This document shows positions 10,111 to 21,138 of a stretch of DNA of 42,404 nucleotides, one piece after another; the first letter of the stretch is position 1, and each line of letters starts with the position of its first letter. Position numbers and translations under genes: made by a program. The DNA lies in the NCBI GenBank assembly GCA_029747585.1, contig JAPEVF010000388.1, forward strand, positions 1-42,404, given 5' to 3'. A model generated the notes under the pieces. That model did no database searches. It had not been told where the DNA came from and saw only the letters and a list, made by a program, of their open reading frames with translations. The stretch is from Pleurotus djamor. Taxonomy: Eukaryota > Basidiomycota > Agaricomycetes > Agaricales > Pleurotaceae.

Positions 10111-11004
10111 TTACAAGTAAGAACGCTCTTCGAGGTCNCCTTCGACGTANCCACGCTTGATGTAGGAGACGCTAAAATGCAATGTNTCAGGTTTCGCTGC
10201 CTCGGGAGTNGAATTGAAGGAGTAGAGGACTTACTAGGTTGCGAAGTCAACTTCACCATCGCGGGCCTCAAGGTCGTCGTCCTCGCGCTTATTGTTCTTT
10301 TTCTTCTCTTCCTCCTCTTTCTTCTTCTTCTCCTCCTCCTCCTTCTTCTTCTTCTCGGCTTCCTCTTTCTTTTTCTTCTCGGCTTCCTCTTTCTTCTTCT
10401 TCTCTGCCTCTTCCTTCTTCTTCTTCTCTGCCTCGGCTTTCTTCTTCTTCCTCTCCTCCTCTTCCTTCTTCTTCTTATCAGCCTTGGCTTTCTTCGCGGC
10501 CTTTCGNTACTTCTTCAGTACTTCAGTGGTCTTNTTGTTGATCTCCTTGAANTCTTTGGTACATTGATCCTTGTCCTTGCCAGAGAGTGCAGNACAGGTC
10601 TTCTTGAGAACAACGAGTTTGGATTTGCGAGATTTGCGGCGAGGCCTCCAGAAGAGGGGACGCTTGTGCTTCTTGTCTTTCTTGTCATCACGAGCGTATC
10701 TAGAAGTAAAGTCAGTCGACTATACCCATAGCGTAAGCATTAAATGATCGTACAGAGATTCAAGGTCCCTGTTGGATTGATGCNAGATCAGTACGAAGTC
10801 TCCGAAACTTGGGGCCGATTCAATGACTCACATGTCCGGTTCACGAGCAGCGAGGTAGAAGTCAGAGAGNTCACGAGCCATATGCTCAGAGTAATCAGCT
10901 AGGTCGCGAGCTTCATACTGGTATTGATTGTCGTAGGCAAGTGCTGGAGCGACGGAGAAGAGGATGGCGGTGGCGGCGAGGGCAACGGTGTAAGACTTGA
11001 CCAT
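10111..11004 (-). CDS. Secreted Lys/Glu-rich repeat protein (single-helix-like)
   Basis: The start is ATG 11002-11004. A classical signal peptide (MVKSYTVALAATAILFSVAP, cut near ALA-YD) is followed by an acidic segment with ARD/ARE motifs. An intron starts at 10831 (GTGAGT); exon 2 resumes at 10699. A 15-base mini-exon (GGACCTTGAATCTCT) may lie inside that intron in frame. Exon 2 carries a basic region (KHKRPLFWRPRRKSRKSK) with two Cys downstream, then tandem AEKKKKEE units in a nearly pure K/E tract of about 60 residues. An intron (10234-10172, GTAAGT donor overlapping what would otherwise be a TAG stop) joins a last exon ending at TAA 10111-10113. Dibasic KR sites (NNKRED, YIKRGY) could be Kex2 cleavage points. 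I do not recognise a named family. The alternating K4/E4 pattern fits a stable single alpha-helix. Confidence 0.78.
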
Positions 11005-11176
11005 CGTGAAAGAGAAGATTCGTAAGAGGAAAAAAGGTAAANGAGANTGAAGAAGGGTGAAGTAGGATTGGTAGNAGNGGAAAGTTGACGAAGTGTGTTG
11101 AGATCCTAGAGTAACCAGTACCTAGGGGATCGAATGAGTGAGNCCAGCTGAGGAACCATCGATGAGGNAGCGGCCG

Positions 11177-11184
11177 TATTTATA
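11177..11184 (-). promoter_or_regulatory. TATA box of the Lys/Glu-rich secreted protein gene
   Basis: The minus strand reads TATAAATA about 175 bp before the ATG at 11004. The rest of the 11005-11490 gap holds no supported gene. Confidence 0.5.
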
Positions 11185-11490
11185 CTNAACAGCTCCCCAT
11201 GACGACACAAGGCTGGGCGATGCACACCACTTACGCCCGGGCGGTGCGCCGTGATGCNACTCGGGGTTACAGGGATTNACCTTGNGGTACTATGTTTCAT
11301 CTGAATNCCATCGTTCGTTCTTAGAGCCTGNACAGTAGGTTTCTAAGGGCGNATTGGTGATGAAACGAATANGNNTNATGGCCTGATTTGCGAGATNCTG
11401 TTNGCCCTCATGGCAAGTAAGCANGACATCCTGAATTGAGTAGCAATNNNGAGCGTTTCATGTATAGTACAAATATTGGTGATGTTGATT

Positions 11491-13198
11491 TTATACACGA
11501 GATCCGTAGACATCCTTGGCTTCAACGCCTCCTTGCCCTTTGCGGAGGTTCGCCTGCGCCCATCTAGAAAGCGTCTGAGAAAACAAAGATTANGCATGAT
11601 GAACAAGATCTCTGACTTTTTGATCCTGATGGACTCGATTTGGATAAATCCAGTGGTATCGGTAGGTTCGAAGCCTCCAAGTTCATCCATGGAGGACTCG
11701 TGTTCATCGTANAGCCCCTGTATNAAGCGTTAACATGCGANAATCCGAGGCAACNAAACAAGACTGACCTCAGAGCTATCNCGACCCTCAACNACAACAT
11801 TGCCTTTGTACAGTTTCAAACGAACAACTCCGTTGACGGTACGTTGACTCGCTGGGATGGCTGCGCAAACGAATTCACGCTCCGGAGTGAAGAAGTGGCC
11901 ATTGTAGAGAATTCTCCCTAATTCAATGGTGACGAACTGATCTCGGAGCGCACGAACATTACGATCGAGCGTAAGACCTTCCAGATCGATATGAGCGGCA
12001 CGGAGGATAGTGGCTCCAGGGGATTCGTAGCATCCTCGGGATTTTACGCCGATGAATCGGTTTTCGACAATATCGATACGGCCGATACCATGCTTCCTTC
12101 CCAATGCGTTCAGAGCAAGGAAAATTTCGACGGAATCGGTGTAAGTCTTGTCGCCAGCAACGACCTTGACCGGAAGACCAGTCTTGAATTCTACACTGAT
12201 GCGCTCTGGGTTAGTCGGGGCATTCTCGGGCGATGTGGTGAGTTTCCACATATCATCGGGAGGGGTTGTATTGGGATCTTCAAGGATGCCAGCTTCATAG
12301 GAGATATGGAATAGGTTCTCATCAGTCGACCATGGCTTAGCGGTGGTCTGAGTAACNGGGATGGACTTCTCAGCGGCGAAAGCCAAGAGAGCCTGGCGCC
12401 CCGCGAAGCGGTTGTAGAACTCTAGAGANATCACAAATNAGTTAAGTTTAGTTANACAGCCTGTCAAACGGACCAGGAATTCGCCAGGGGGCGATAACTT
12501 TGATGTCGGGCTTCAAACCGTAGAATGCGAGCTCGAAACGGACTTGATCATTGCCCTTTCCAGTGCATCCGTGGGATACATAACTAAAGAAACGTCGTTA
12601 GTAATGCATNGGAGGAGGAAATGTTCCCCNAGCCAACTCACTCGCAACCCTCGCGGGCGGCTGCTTCGATCATGCCGCGAGCAATGACTGGACGTGCGAG
12701 TGATGTTCCAAGGAGGTANACGTTCTGTCAGGGAGTTCGGGAGCACATANNGATGATGTACAAAGAGATCGTACCTCATAGATACAATTGGCCTGGACGG
12801 CAGGATAGATGAGTTCAGTTATGAACTCCTTTTTGAGATCCTGATAGTTCGTTAGCGATAAATNACGCGTCCATTTTCGTCAGTAATTACCTCTAGGATG
12901 AATTTCTTTGCACCGACACCTAGAGCTTTCTTTTCTGCTGCAACAAAGTCCTATTTCGCTTGATCAGAGATGCTCATCNTCGGTCTAACTGAATGACCCT
13001 ACCTCTTCTTGNCCAACATCGGCCATGAAAGCATAGACNTCATATCCTTGCTCGATAAGCCACGCAAGGATGCACGAAGTATCTGGATGTCATATAGATA
13101 TTGACATTTGATCAGTAGAGATCTACNCAAACACATGAAATTGGCATACCGAGACCGCCAGANTAAGCGAGAAGGACGCGACCTGGTTTCTCGGACAT
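11491..13198 (-). CDS. ARG1: Argininosuccinate synthase
   Basis: This enzyme joins citrulline and aspartate with ATP in arginine biosynthesis, in the cytosol in fungi. The start is ATG 13196-13198 ([16 protein letters not shown]). An intron splits the nucleotide-binding loop, which continues [16 protein letters not shown], then FMADVGQEE. Later exons give [13 protein letters not shown], the substrate-binding region [13 protein letters not shown], and [19 protein letters not shown] followed by [14 protein letters not shown]. The C-terminal exon has [17 protein letters not shown]. The best final splice gives [14 protein letters not shown] and a stop at 11491. About seven short exons are needed. 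Ns fall mostly on third codon positions. The identity is certain; the exact 3' splice choice is less so. Confidence 0.95.
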
Positions 13199-13456
13199 CT
13201 TTCACTGGATAACTTGTATATCAAGGAGTAGTNTCGGTGACGGACGCCTACGGAGGAGGGATGGAAGGGGATGAAATTTNGAATNNNNNNCCGTTCGGCG
13301 ATTTAAGTACTCAAATAGGGAGCTCACGTGTATACGTCAGGGGCGACATGGCAAAGACGCTCGTTGAGGCACATCGCGTCGGCGCCACTCCTTGTTCTCC
13401 TTCACCATCACCACCACCGTCGTCGGNGACAGCATCGTCGNCGCTGGGTCAGCATT

Positions 13457-15349
13457 ATGATGGGCAATGACGCTGTAACGAAACTCAAGGATGCTGTCCG
13501 CTCACCGCGAGGCTCAAAACGCAGCTCACATGCGGCGTTTCACGTAGAATCCTCCGCTGGACCCTCTCGCGAGCCCATCAAGAATGTATCCAACGAACAG
13601 CCAATCCATAGCATCCCTCGACATAGGAAGTCAGATCGAAATATCTCACAGGAAGTCTCTTCGACCGCAGCCTTGAGGGAGCTGGGATATCCAACTGCCT
13701 CAACATCTAAGTCGCCTTCTACTCAGTCGCCGCAGCCACTTTTGAAGAAGAAGGATCACTCAAGTGCATCGCTCAGACAGCAATCTTCATCTAGCTCTCA
13801 TGCTCAGCGACATCACCGGACGAAGGCTCAGACACCCATTGCGGTGGACAACCCACATGCTGATCGGCGTTCTACAACATGGCAAACGATGCAGGAGGCT
13901 GAGTCAGAAGCCTTGAAGAAAGAGGTTGATGAGTTGAAGAGAGCTATGCTCGATTGTCAGAGGATGATGAAGAAGCAGAACAAGGTCGGCTACATTTCGA
14001 CACATCATGATGCACAGAGCTCAACGTTGCATCAGCACATTAAAGANTTAAANGCACAGCTCGCGAATGCAAACCAGGTACGTTTGACCTTTCTGCTCTG
14101 CTACTATATCTGTCCCAACATATGGCTAGGCCAAGAAGGAACAGGACATTCAATACCAACATCTGAAAACCAAAGCAAGTCAACAAGACGACGTCTGTTA
14201 TTACATTATCTCTGCATGAGTGTCCACTGAACTCCAATCCAGCTAATCAACACAATTGAAGCGTCGCTTCAATGTCAAATATGCATGGACATGATCTCCA
14301 AGCCACAGGCGTAAGTCCCTTCTTATGCTGAGNATCCTGATCGCTTATAGCTACCCATCTTTAGATTATCTCCCTGTGGTCACGTATTCTGNTTATCTTG
14401 CCTACAAGCCTGGTTTCGAAAAGCTCCGTCTGTCGATGAAGATTTGGACGCTGGGATGACCTTGGAGTACATCATGAATAGACCGAAGTCCTGTCCATTC
14501 TGCCGCGCCTCCGTCATCAAGAAGCCCGCACCTCTCTTCATCCTTCGGGACATCTCCATCGCTATCACCAAGGCAAAAACGGCCCCTGCTCCAGCTCCCG
14601 CCCCAGTAACGGAGTCGGACGATTGCGATGATAATCCTTGGAAGGGAATCTTTCCTCCTTCAGACGACGAAGAGAATGATGACAACAATGANCCTCACAG
14701 TTACGATTACGAACCAGACTTCATGGACGAGTACGCCGTGCATTCAGCCGCCAGTATGGTTGATACCGGGATGTTGGATATGTTTATGGGACATTGGGGT
14801 GGAATAGGCATTTCCAGCGATAGCGACCTAGACGATCCTGAGGAACTCGAGGACCTCATCGAAGAGAATGGGAGCGAGGAAGAAGGAGAAGACCAAGAAT
14901 ACGACAGGGAGGATATATACGTTCCGATGCGCTGGGAACCGCCTTACCATGGGGTACCAGAGGACTTTTCCTACTCCGTCTCCAACGAAGTTTGGAAACT
15001 TCTTCGACGGGGNTGCACCCCTCTCATGATCCAGAAGTACAATATGCGCTATACGCATGAGCAAGGTATAACCGCAATCGTACAAAACGTGCGGTCTGGC
15101 GATTTGGTTATACCNGGACGACTAACTATTTACCTTGGCTGGAATCTTTCGCTGAACCCCGAGGATCGCAATGGAGAGGCTTTCATCACCGACATGCTCA
15201 CGGAGATGAGTGAAAGCCCAGAACGGTGGTTACTTGACGCTTCTCATCGATCCGGCGACAGTTGGGAGGCGCATAGGCTGATATCGGTGTCGGAGGTCGA
15301 CAGCGAAGAGTACGAGAGCACAGAAAGCGAGCTCTATGATGAAATGTAG
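13457..15349 (+). CDS. RING-finger E3 ubiquitin ligase-like protein
   Basis: The start is taken as ATG 13457 (MMGNDAVTKLKDAV), since upstream codons of the open frame lie among Ns. Residues 1-150 are Ser/His-rich and disordered. A coiled coil follows (EALKKEVDELKRAMLDCQ and the next exon). Three introns lie at about 14079-14131, 14201-14251 and 14310-14366. They split the C3HC4 RING: CQICMDMISKP, then SPCGHVFCLSCLQAW, then SCPFCRASV. The C-terminal third is very acidic (Asp/Glu/Ser) with no other recognised domain. A RING with a preceding coiled coil suggests a dimeric E3 ligase. The substrate is unknown. I cannot match it to a named fungal ligase. Confidence 0.85.
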
Positions 15350-15662
15350 TTAATCCCCACTTTCATGGACGTTTCGTCTACATATGTACATGTTTATCGC
15401 ATCCTCCATACTCTACTGTATCATAATTCACTGTATTATTGTACTATACTGACATGGAACTACATAGAAAAAAACTCGGGATAGTGACGGCCTGGTACTC
15501 CACTTTTCATGCGCAAATATTCGATGGGTTGTCTCNGGAAACGGACCACGTCCTTANCGGTACCCGCCCAATTCTCTAAAATGCATGCGAACTGAANGAC
15601 GCCCAATAAGAATGGAGGAGGGAAATGGGGGTGGCTGCATAACAAGGNTATGGAACGACAAA

Positions 15663-16640
15663 TCAAGAAGTCGAGTCAATGGGTGGAGGACACCATTTGA
15701 CAGGCTTAGTCTCCATCCTCCANTAGTGTTTGTCGACGACTTGNGTAACTTTCTGGAAGAGCGATGGAGGAAGGATCCCGAAGTCATTTCCAGGAGACAA
15801 NACGACGTTGTTTGCCGAAAGAAAAAAACTTGTATCCTGCAGATAAGGCCAAGGGGAGATCGAGAAAAATCAAAATCTCGGAGGTGGGGCGTAGACCTGG
15901 GTTNGTAACTAGTGTTAGTAGGAACATATGTACGTGAACTCGAAGTNCCGTACCACTGATGCCACTCCGTGGCTTGAGTCTGGGGAGATCGGNAGCAAAA
16001 TGTATATGCTGTCGCCCCATTCGGGATAAGCCTTGCGTTGCTAAAGCGCATTGGTTACTACGGCGGTAGTTGAGATCCCCCGAGGTAGAGTGAGGTGCTC
16101 ACATATAAGTTTCCATGCTGCTTGCGTGGTTCCATGGACAGCCATGGGCACCTGGTCAGCAGACAAGATGGGGGTCAAGTCCAAAGTCACGTCCTACGTT
16201 CGGATGCGTCATGGTACAATTATAGTCTTGGGATACTTCAAGCTTACCGCTATTGAATGACCTTGGTTAGCTCGTATCAACCAGTTGCTCTCGGATCCAT
16301 CCCCTAAACTCATGCTGAATCGCCCTTTCTTGTCAGTCTGAACTAAGTCTTCAAGTTGCATGAAATCAAGGCCCCGGAGTGCAGGATGTCGCAGCTAAAA
16401 GCGGTGTGAGGAAAGAGTTCNGTAACTGAGATAGAGAAAACATACTAGGTCTTGTACGCGAACAAATCCATCGGTACGCATATCAATCCCTTCATTCTTT
16501 CCGCCGTGCCGCAGAAGCCACGTAACGGTCTTAGAAACGCGAAACTTGGGTTGCTTGCGAAGAAGGTCCGTCGAAGTCGCTATGTTTCTATTTGATCCAT
16601 GATGCCAATGGCGGACGGAACGGAAAGCTGAGAGGAGCAT
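15663..16640 (-). CDS. tRNA 2'-phosphotransferase (Tpt1/KptA) paralogue, possibly mitochondrial
   Basis: This family moves the splice-junction 2'-phosphate of tRNA to NAD+. The start is ATG 16638-16640. The first 35 residues (MLLSAFRSVRHWHHGSNRN onward) are rich in Arg, Ser and His with hardly any acidic residue, like a mitochondrial presequence. Conserved blocks follow across five or so exons: SKTVTWLLRHG (catalytic Arg-His), RTDGFVRVQDL, NWLIRANQGHS (Arg), MAVHGTTQAAWKLI, GLSRMGRQHIHF, SGLRPTSEILIFLDLP (Arg, split by an intron) and FLSANNVVLSP. The frame slips by one base at the T-run near 15823-15830 (KFF), probably a sequencing error. The stop is at 15663. A second family member lies at 26045. 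It could alternatively be a recent pseudogene, but all key residues are kept. Confidence 0.83.
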
Positions 16641-16763
16641 ACTGGGCGTCAAATGATGGTGGACACCAATAATCTACAAACAAGATACGGATACAGTACA
16701 GGCATTCTATAACACAACCCACTTGATAGGATACAAATTACATGCATGGACTTAGGAGATACA

Positions 16764-19264
16764 TCAACTGGGGCCACGATCGAGTCCTTCTCGCTTTATA
16801 ATGAATTGAGCTTCTACACATTCTTCAGGATGGCGGAATATCNTCAATGGGATGTGACTTGGCATTTGGGTCCTCGCCCTATATACCCGGGTCTGAAGGT
16901 CGACCTTCTTCTTATCAGGCTCACTCATCCGGAGGTAGGCTGAGCTAACGGAGGACGTGGTAGAGGGGGGTCGGAGAGGCTGGGATGAATGAGAAGATGA
17001 GGACGATGAGCTGTTGGATATACGGTGCTTGTAACTATTCCATTGGCCAGTAAGCTTGGCGCCACTACTCCCATTTCCATTGGGAGGTGAATATCGCTCT
17101 GGTTCAGCTGTGAGAGGCGAAGATGTAAAATAACCAGGAGAACCCGAGACGGCGGAGGGTGATCTGGGCTGAGAAGGTGACAGTTTCGATGGAATTGAGA
17201 TGGTGAGCGAGCCAACCCCAGGAACGAGGTCGGACAGAGTACGTTTAGATCCTGGCTTGCCTATGACGGGTGTGCTCGGATCCCTTTGGTCTGGCGTGGT
17301 AGCTCCGGCGGGGACAGAAATGGTATCACCAACAAGCAAGCTGGAGGTACTTGCAGCACCAATAGCCTTCCACCCCGTAGGATCCGGTAACATTTCTGTC
17401 GTGTCTTCAGCAAAGCGTATGAATACAGCTAAAACCTGGTGAGGACGTTCCTTCGCAATTCTGTGGCAGGGGAAAGGTCAGGGGTCAGTGTTTATAGGTG
17501 CGGTGTGGTCACTTACTCTGCGTAGAGCTCCAAATCCTGCTCGCCTGAGTCGCCGATCAACATGAACCGCGCTTTCGGAAAGGCGTCAAGAACCTCCTCG
17601 ATACCAGCCCGCTTACGGCTAGCTGGGGCCGACAAAAGGCCATTGAACAGCGATCGACCTCCGTATGACTTCAGCTTTATTGACCCTACTGCAAGTTAAG
17701 CAACCGTGTGGCGGGACGTTGAAATATCCACACACCTGGAGGCAGTTGAGACGCGTGGAGAAAGTCGATCACAACGGGTAACAATTCAAAGGGTCCGTTG
17801 GACTTGTTCACATTGAGTACGGCCACCGAATAGCAGATGGACATCACTCACAACATAATGAAAGCGAATCCCCCGACTCCACATACTGGTGTACCACTCG
17901 CCCATCCCAGGTATGATGATATCATGATAATCTTTGACAAACACATTGTGGAAGACTGCTCGAGCTCCGCTTAATATATTGGACCGCTTTACAGTGTCGT
18001 CTATGTCTGAGATGACGCGAATTTCCGAATGAGACACCGTGACGCGTATCGACGTTGTCGCGGTTGGCGTGGTGAGATCTGGTGGGACTTGTGGGATGAC
18101 CATTGCATTGGGTCGGTATACAGAGTATGGCGCGCGACTTTCGGTGGGAGAGGCCTCATCTGACGATGAGGTCGGTGTCGGTAAGGATGGAGTTGGCAGA
18201 GGCATAAGCTCGGCGAGGAGCATTAGGTCGTGCTCCATGCAAGGGCTACCAAAGGCTATGTGAAGGCCCTTAGGATGTTGACACAAGTCTTCCCATTTGA
18301 CGGTGACATGTCCTTGGAAGCTTCCATCCGCAGTCGTCGTGAATTCTTGGCAAGCAAGTGGCCCATGGTCATTTCCTTGGCTTGAATTTGCAAGTAAGGA
18401 GACACGAACGGTGCGCCCAGCCAGAGATGAAGACCAGAAAGGGCGCAATCGCTTTTCTAAGTTTTCATGAAGCCTCCTTAAATCAGCGGCCACAGCTGCG
18501 GGTATAGTTTCTGGATCCGATAAAAGAGGTTGAGCGGCCACATTGGCGCGAGGATCGTTGGCTATTGAGTCGACTGAATCTTGATGGGAAGCGCGTCGAA
18601 GCTGTTGCTCAAGACATTGAACCTCGTAGTCTTCTGTAATTTCCGTCGGTCTAGGGGGTAACTTGATCGACGCCAGGAGGTCTTCTGTAGAACGCGATAA
18701 CGGAGTCGAAGGTCCTGATTCTGGATCTGCAACATCTGCAACGAGCTTCGGCAGAGAAGCGAAACCTAAAGCACTAAAGTTAGTGACAGAGCGCGTAACA
18801 GTCGTATAAACTGACTCTTAGCTAAACGCATGAAAGCACGCTGAGACCGACTGGCATTCTCTGGGGAACGCTGGCTAGCAGCAAAGCCAGAGATGAATAC
18901 GTCGACCTCAAATTCTTCTACTGAAAATTCAGCACTGCTTCGAGAGATAGTGGAATCGCACGGAACCTGGCGCATTGCGACTGACTGCTTTGTTACGATG
19001 CCGTCTAACCGCCCAGCCGGGAAACAAGGCTACACGTTCGCTGGGAGGTGGTGGTGGGGTATTATTCTGCGAACGCCCGTACTTGATCTTCTCGCCCGCC
19101 CATTCCCGCCATCCTTGGCCTTGCCGACCACCTGGACCGGCGCGAACGGTATTGAACTGCTCCTTGAAGTCTCGCTGGGAGATATAGTCCTTGAAATTCC
19201 TGAGGGACGAGATGCCGCGCCTCGAGGAATCAGAGACCAGCGACCTCCAGGCGTTTTCAGACAT
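16764..19264 (-). CDS. APP1: App1-type phosphatidate phosphatase (DUF2183)
   Basis: Yeast App1 is a Mg2+-dependent phosphatidate phosphatase at cortical actin patches. The start is ATG 19262-19264 (MSENAWRSLVSD); the stop is TGA 16764-16766. The N-terminal part has FSVEEFEVDVFISGFAASQ and SQRAFMRLAK. The central region includes VRVSLLANSS and VKWEDLCQHPKGLH. The HAD-like catalytic motif DIDDTVKRSNIL is followed by FHNVFVKDYHDIIIPGM, GMGEWYTSMW, FHYVVSNGPFELLPVV and FMLIGDSGEQDLELYAE. The C-terminal 150 residues are Ser/Pro-rich and disordered, as in other App1 proteins. At least three introns interrupt it, near 18975-18930, 17850-17810 and 17520-17460. It is transcribed divergently from HGH1 with only 181 bp between start codons. 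Confidence 0.93.
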
Positions 19265-19445
19265 GGTGACGGTTCAGAGCAATGATGATCATTCTGGCGG
19301 GTAGCCTAATGGTAATATTTAGCGTGTCGCTGACTCCACACAGTGACACATGGATTTACTGACTGTGAGAACAATAGTTCCCACACTCAATGTAGAGATA
19401 ACGGCTTGAGCACCTCTCTCAGTCAACCACCACAACGATATCGAC

Positions 19446-21122
19446 ATGGAAGCACAATTACGAGAGGTAGACAATGGATATCATATTTTGATGTTCTCTA
19501 AAATCCGAAATATATAGCTTCTTCCGTTCCTTCGAGACAAGAACCCTCAAGTTCGTCGGATCGCCCTGGAGAACCTGGTGCCACAATCTGCCAAAGAAGC
19601 TCCTCATAGAAACATCTTCCTTTCCGGACTTCAGACCAGTGGTCTTCAAAAATCTACAGACAACTCAGTCATCCGGGATCTAAAGCTCCTCTGTCGAGAT
19701 CAACTGGTTCGTCCTCAGTACTCCTCGTGGGATGTCGCACCTACAAATTTTGGCAGAGTGTAGCCCATGATGCCTTCCGAGCACTCGTGAACCTCTCGGA
19801 CTCGCCTTTGGTGGTACCAGCTCTCTCAGAACCGCTGTTTCTGAATTTCATCATATCGTACATCCTTGTGCGTTCCTACACTGGTTTCCACACATATCAA
19901 GCGGCATCACGAGCACATATCCATAGAACCCCGATTCTACTTTGGCCGATCTGGCCTCCATGCTTCTGTCCAATCTGACGGCATCATCAGTCCCTTGTGC
20001 TGCCTTAATCTCCATGCATGTGCCAATGATTGGACCATATCCAACCAATTCGCGATGTGGAAGTTCCCCAGCGCCCGTTCCTTATCCAAAGGGCGATCCA
20101 AAAGATCAACTAGCATTTCCTTTGCTAGTTGACGCTTTTGTACAAGGAGCAACCGAAGACCCTTCCGGGGACCTCTCTAAGCGACCGAGAAAAGCCAGCC
20201 TGCACTTCCTTGCGACTGTCTTCGCTAACATATCTTCGGTACCTTTTCTGTCGACGTTTATTAGATAGCTTGACTGATTCTGGTTCCAGTCGCCTGCTGG
20301 TCGCAATCTCTTCTTCTCACCAACATCTACGGACCCCAGTACCCCTTTGGAATATCCCCTAGCTAAAATCGTCGTCTTCACGGAGCACTCTGATAAAATA
20401 CGACGCGGTGGAATTGCATCGGCAATGAAGTATGTCATCACGATCTTTCTAGCCTCACAACCTAAAACGATGATGCAGGAATTGTGCCTTCAATGTACCC
20501 GGTCATCGTGCATTTTTAACACAAGAGAGTGTTAAAGTAAAGGTTCCCCCCTCGAGTTTAGAGGCCCCAGGGATCGACGCCCTACCATGCATACTTCTAC
20601 CGTTAGCCGGACCCGAAGAATTTGAACTTGATGTATGATCACGATTTTACTTATCATCCTCGCGATCTGACCATTACTGCAGGACCAAGAAAAGTTGCTT
20701 CCAGCCCTACAGTTCCTCCCACCAACCAAAACACGGGAAGCTGACGCAACAATCCGCCTAACGCACGTAGAGACACTACTCCTACTGTGCCACACTAGAT
20801 GGGGTAGGGATTATCTCAGAGAGCATGGCGTCTATGAGATTATCAGGGCTGCTCATGAAAATGAAACGGTCGATAAAGTGAGTCTCCGAGCTCAGAGACC
20901 GCTCAATGCTCACACGGGCCAATCCGACAGATATCAGAGCATATGGAGCGCCTTGTTCAACTGATAAAAGGCGACGAGCCATCTCATTCAATAGATGACG
21001 ATGAAGTTACGCAAGATGTAGGTGTTACCATGGGGCAATTGAAGCTTGACGACACCAAGCCTGGGTCTGCCCCTTCGAACGAAGATAGTGATGAAGAAGA
21101 TAATCTTATCGTAGAAATATAA
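19446..21122 (+). CDS. HGH1: Hgh1 (eEF2-folding chaperone adaptor)
   Basis: Hgh1 is an armadillo/HEAT-like cytosolic protein that helps the TRiC/CCT chaperonin fold elongation factor 2. The start is ATG 19446 (MEAQLRE). An intron follows at 19468, and exon 2 continues LLPFLRDKNPQVRRIALENL, the typical Hgh1 opening. Later exons give HDAFRALVNLSDSPLVV, LADLASMLLSNLTASSVPC, NSRCGSSPAPVPYPKGD and RKASLHFLATVFANIS. The C-terminal block has LPALQFLPPTKTREADATIR, THVETLLLLCHTRWGRDYLR and EHGVYEIIRAAHENE. The tail ends acidic (DSDEEDNLIVEI). Six or more introns of about 50 bp are needed. The stop lies only 16 bp from the stop of the convergent HD-domain gene. Confidence 0.93.
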
Positions 21123-21138
21123 TCCTCACTTCGTAGTT

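Noticed and set aside
10078..10731. Long plus-strand ORF with runs of Leu, Phe and Ser
   Set aside because: It is the antisense of the Lys/Glu-rich tract of the secreted protein gene and has no independent features.
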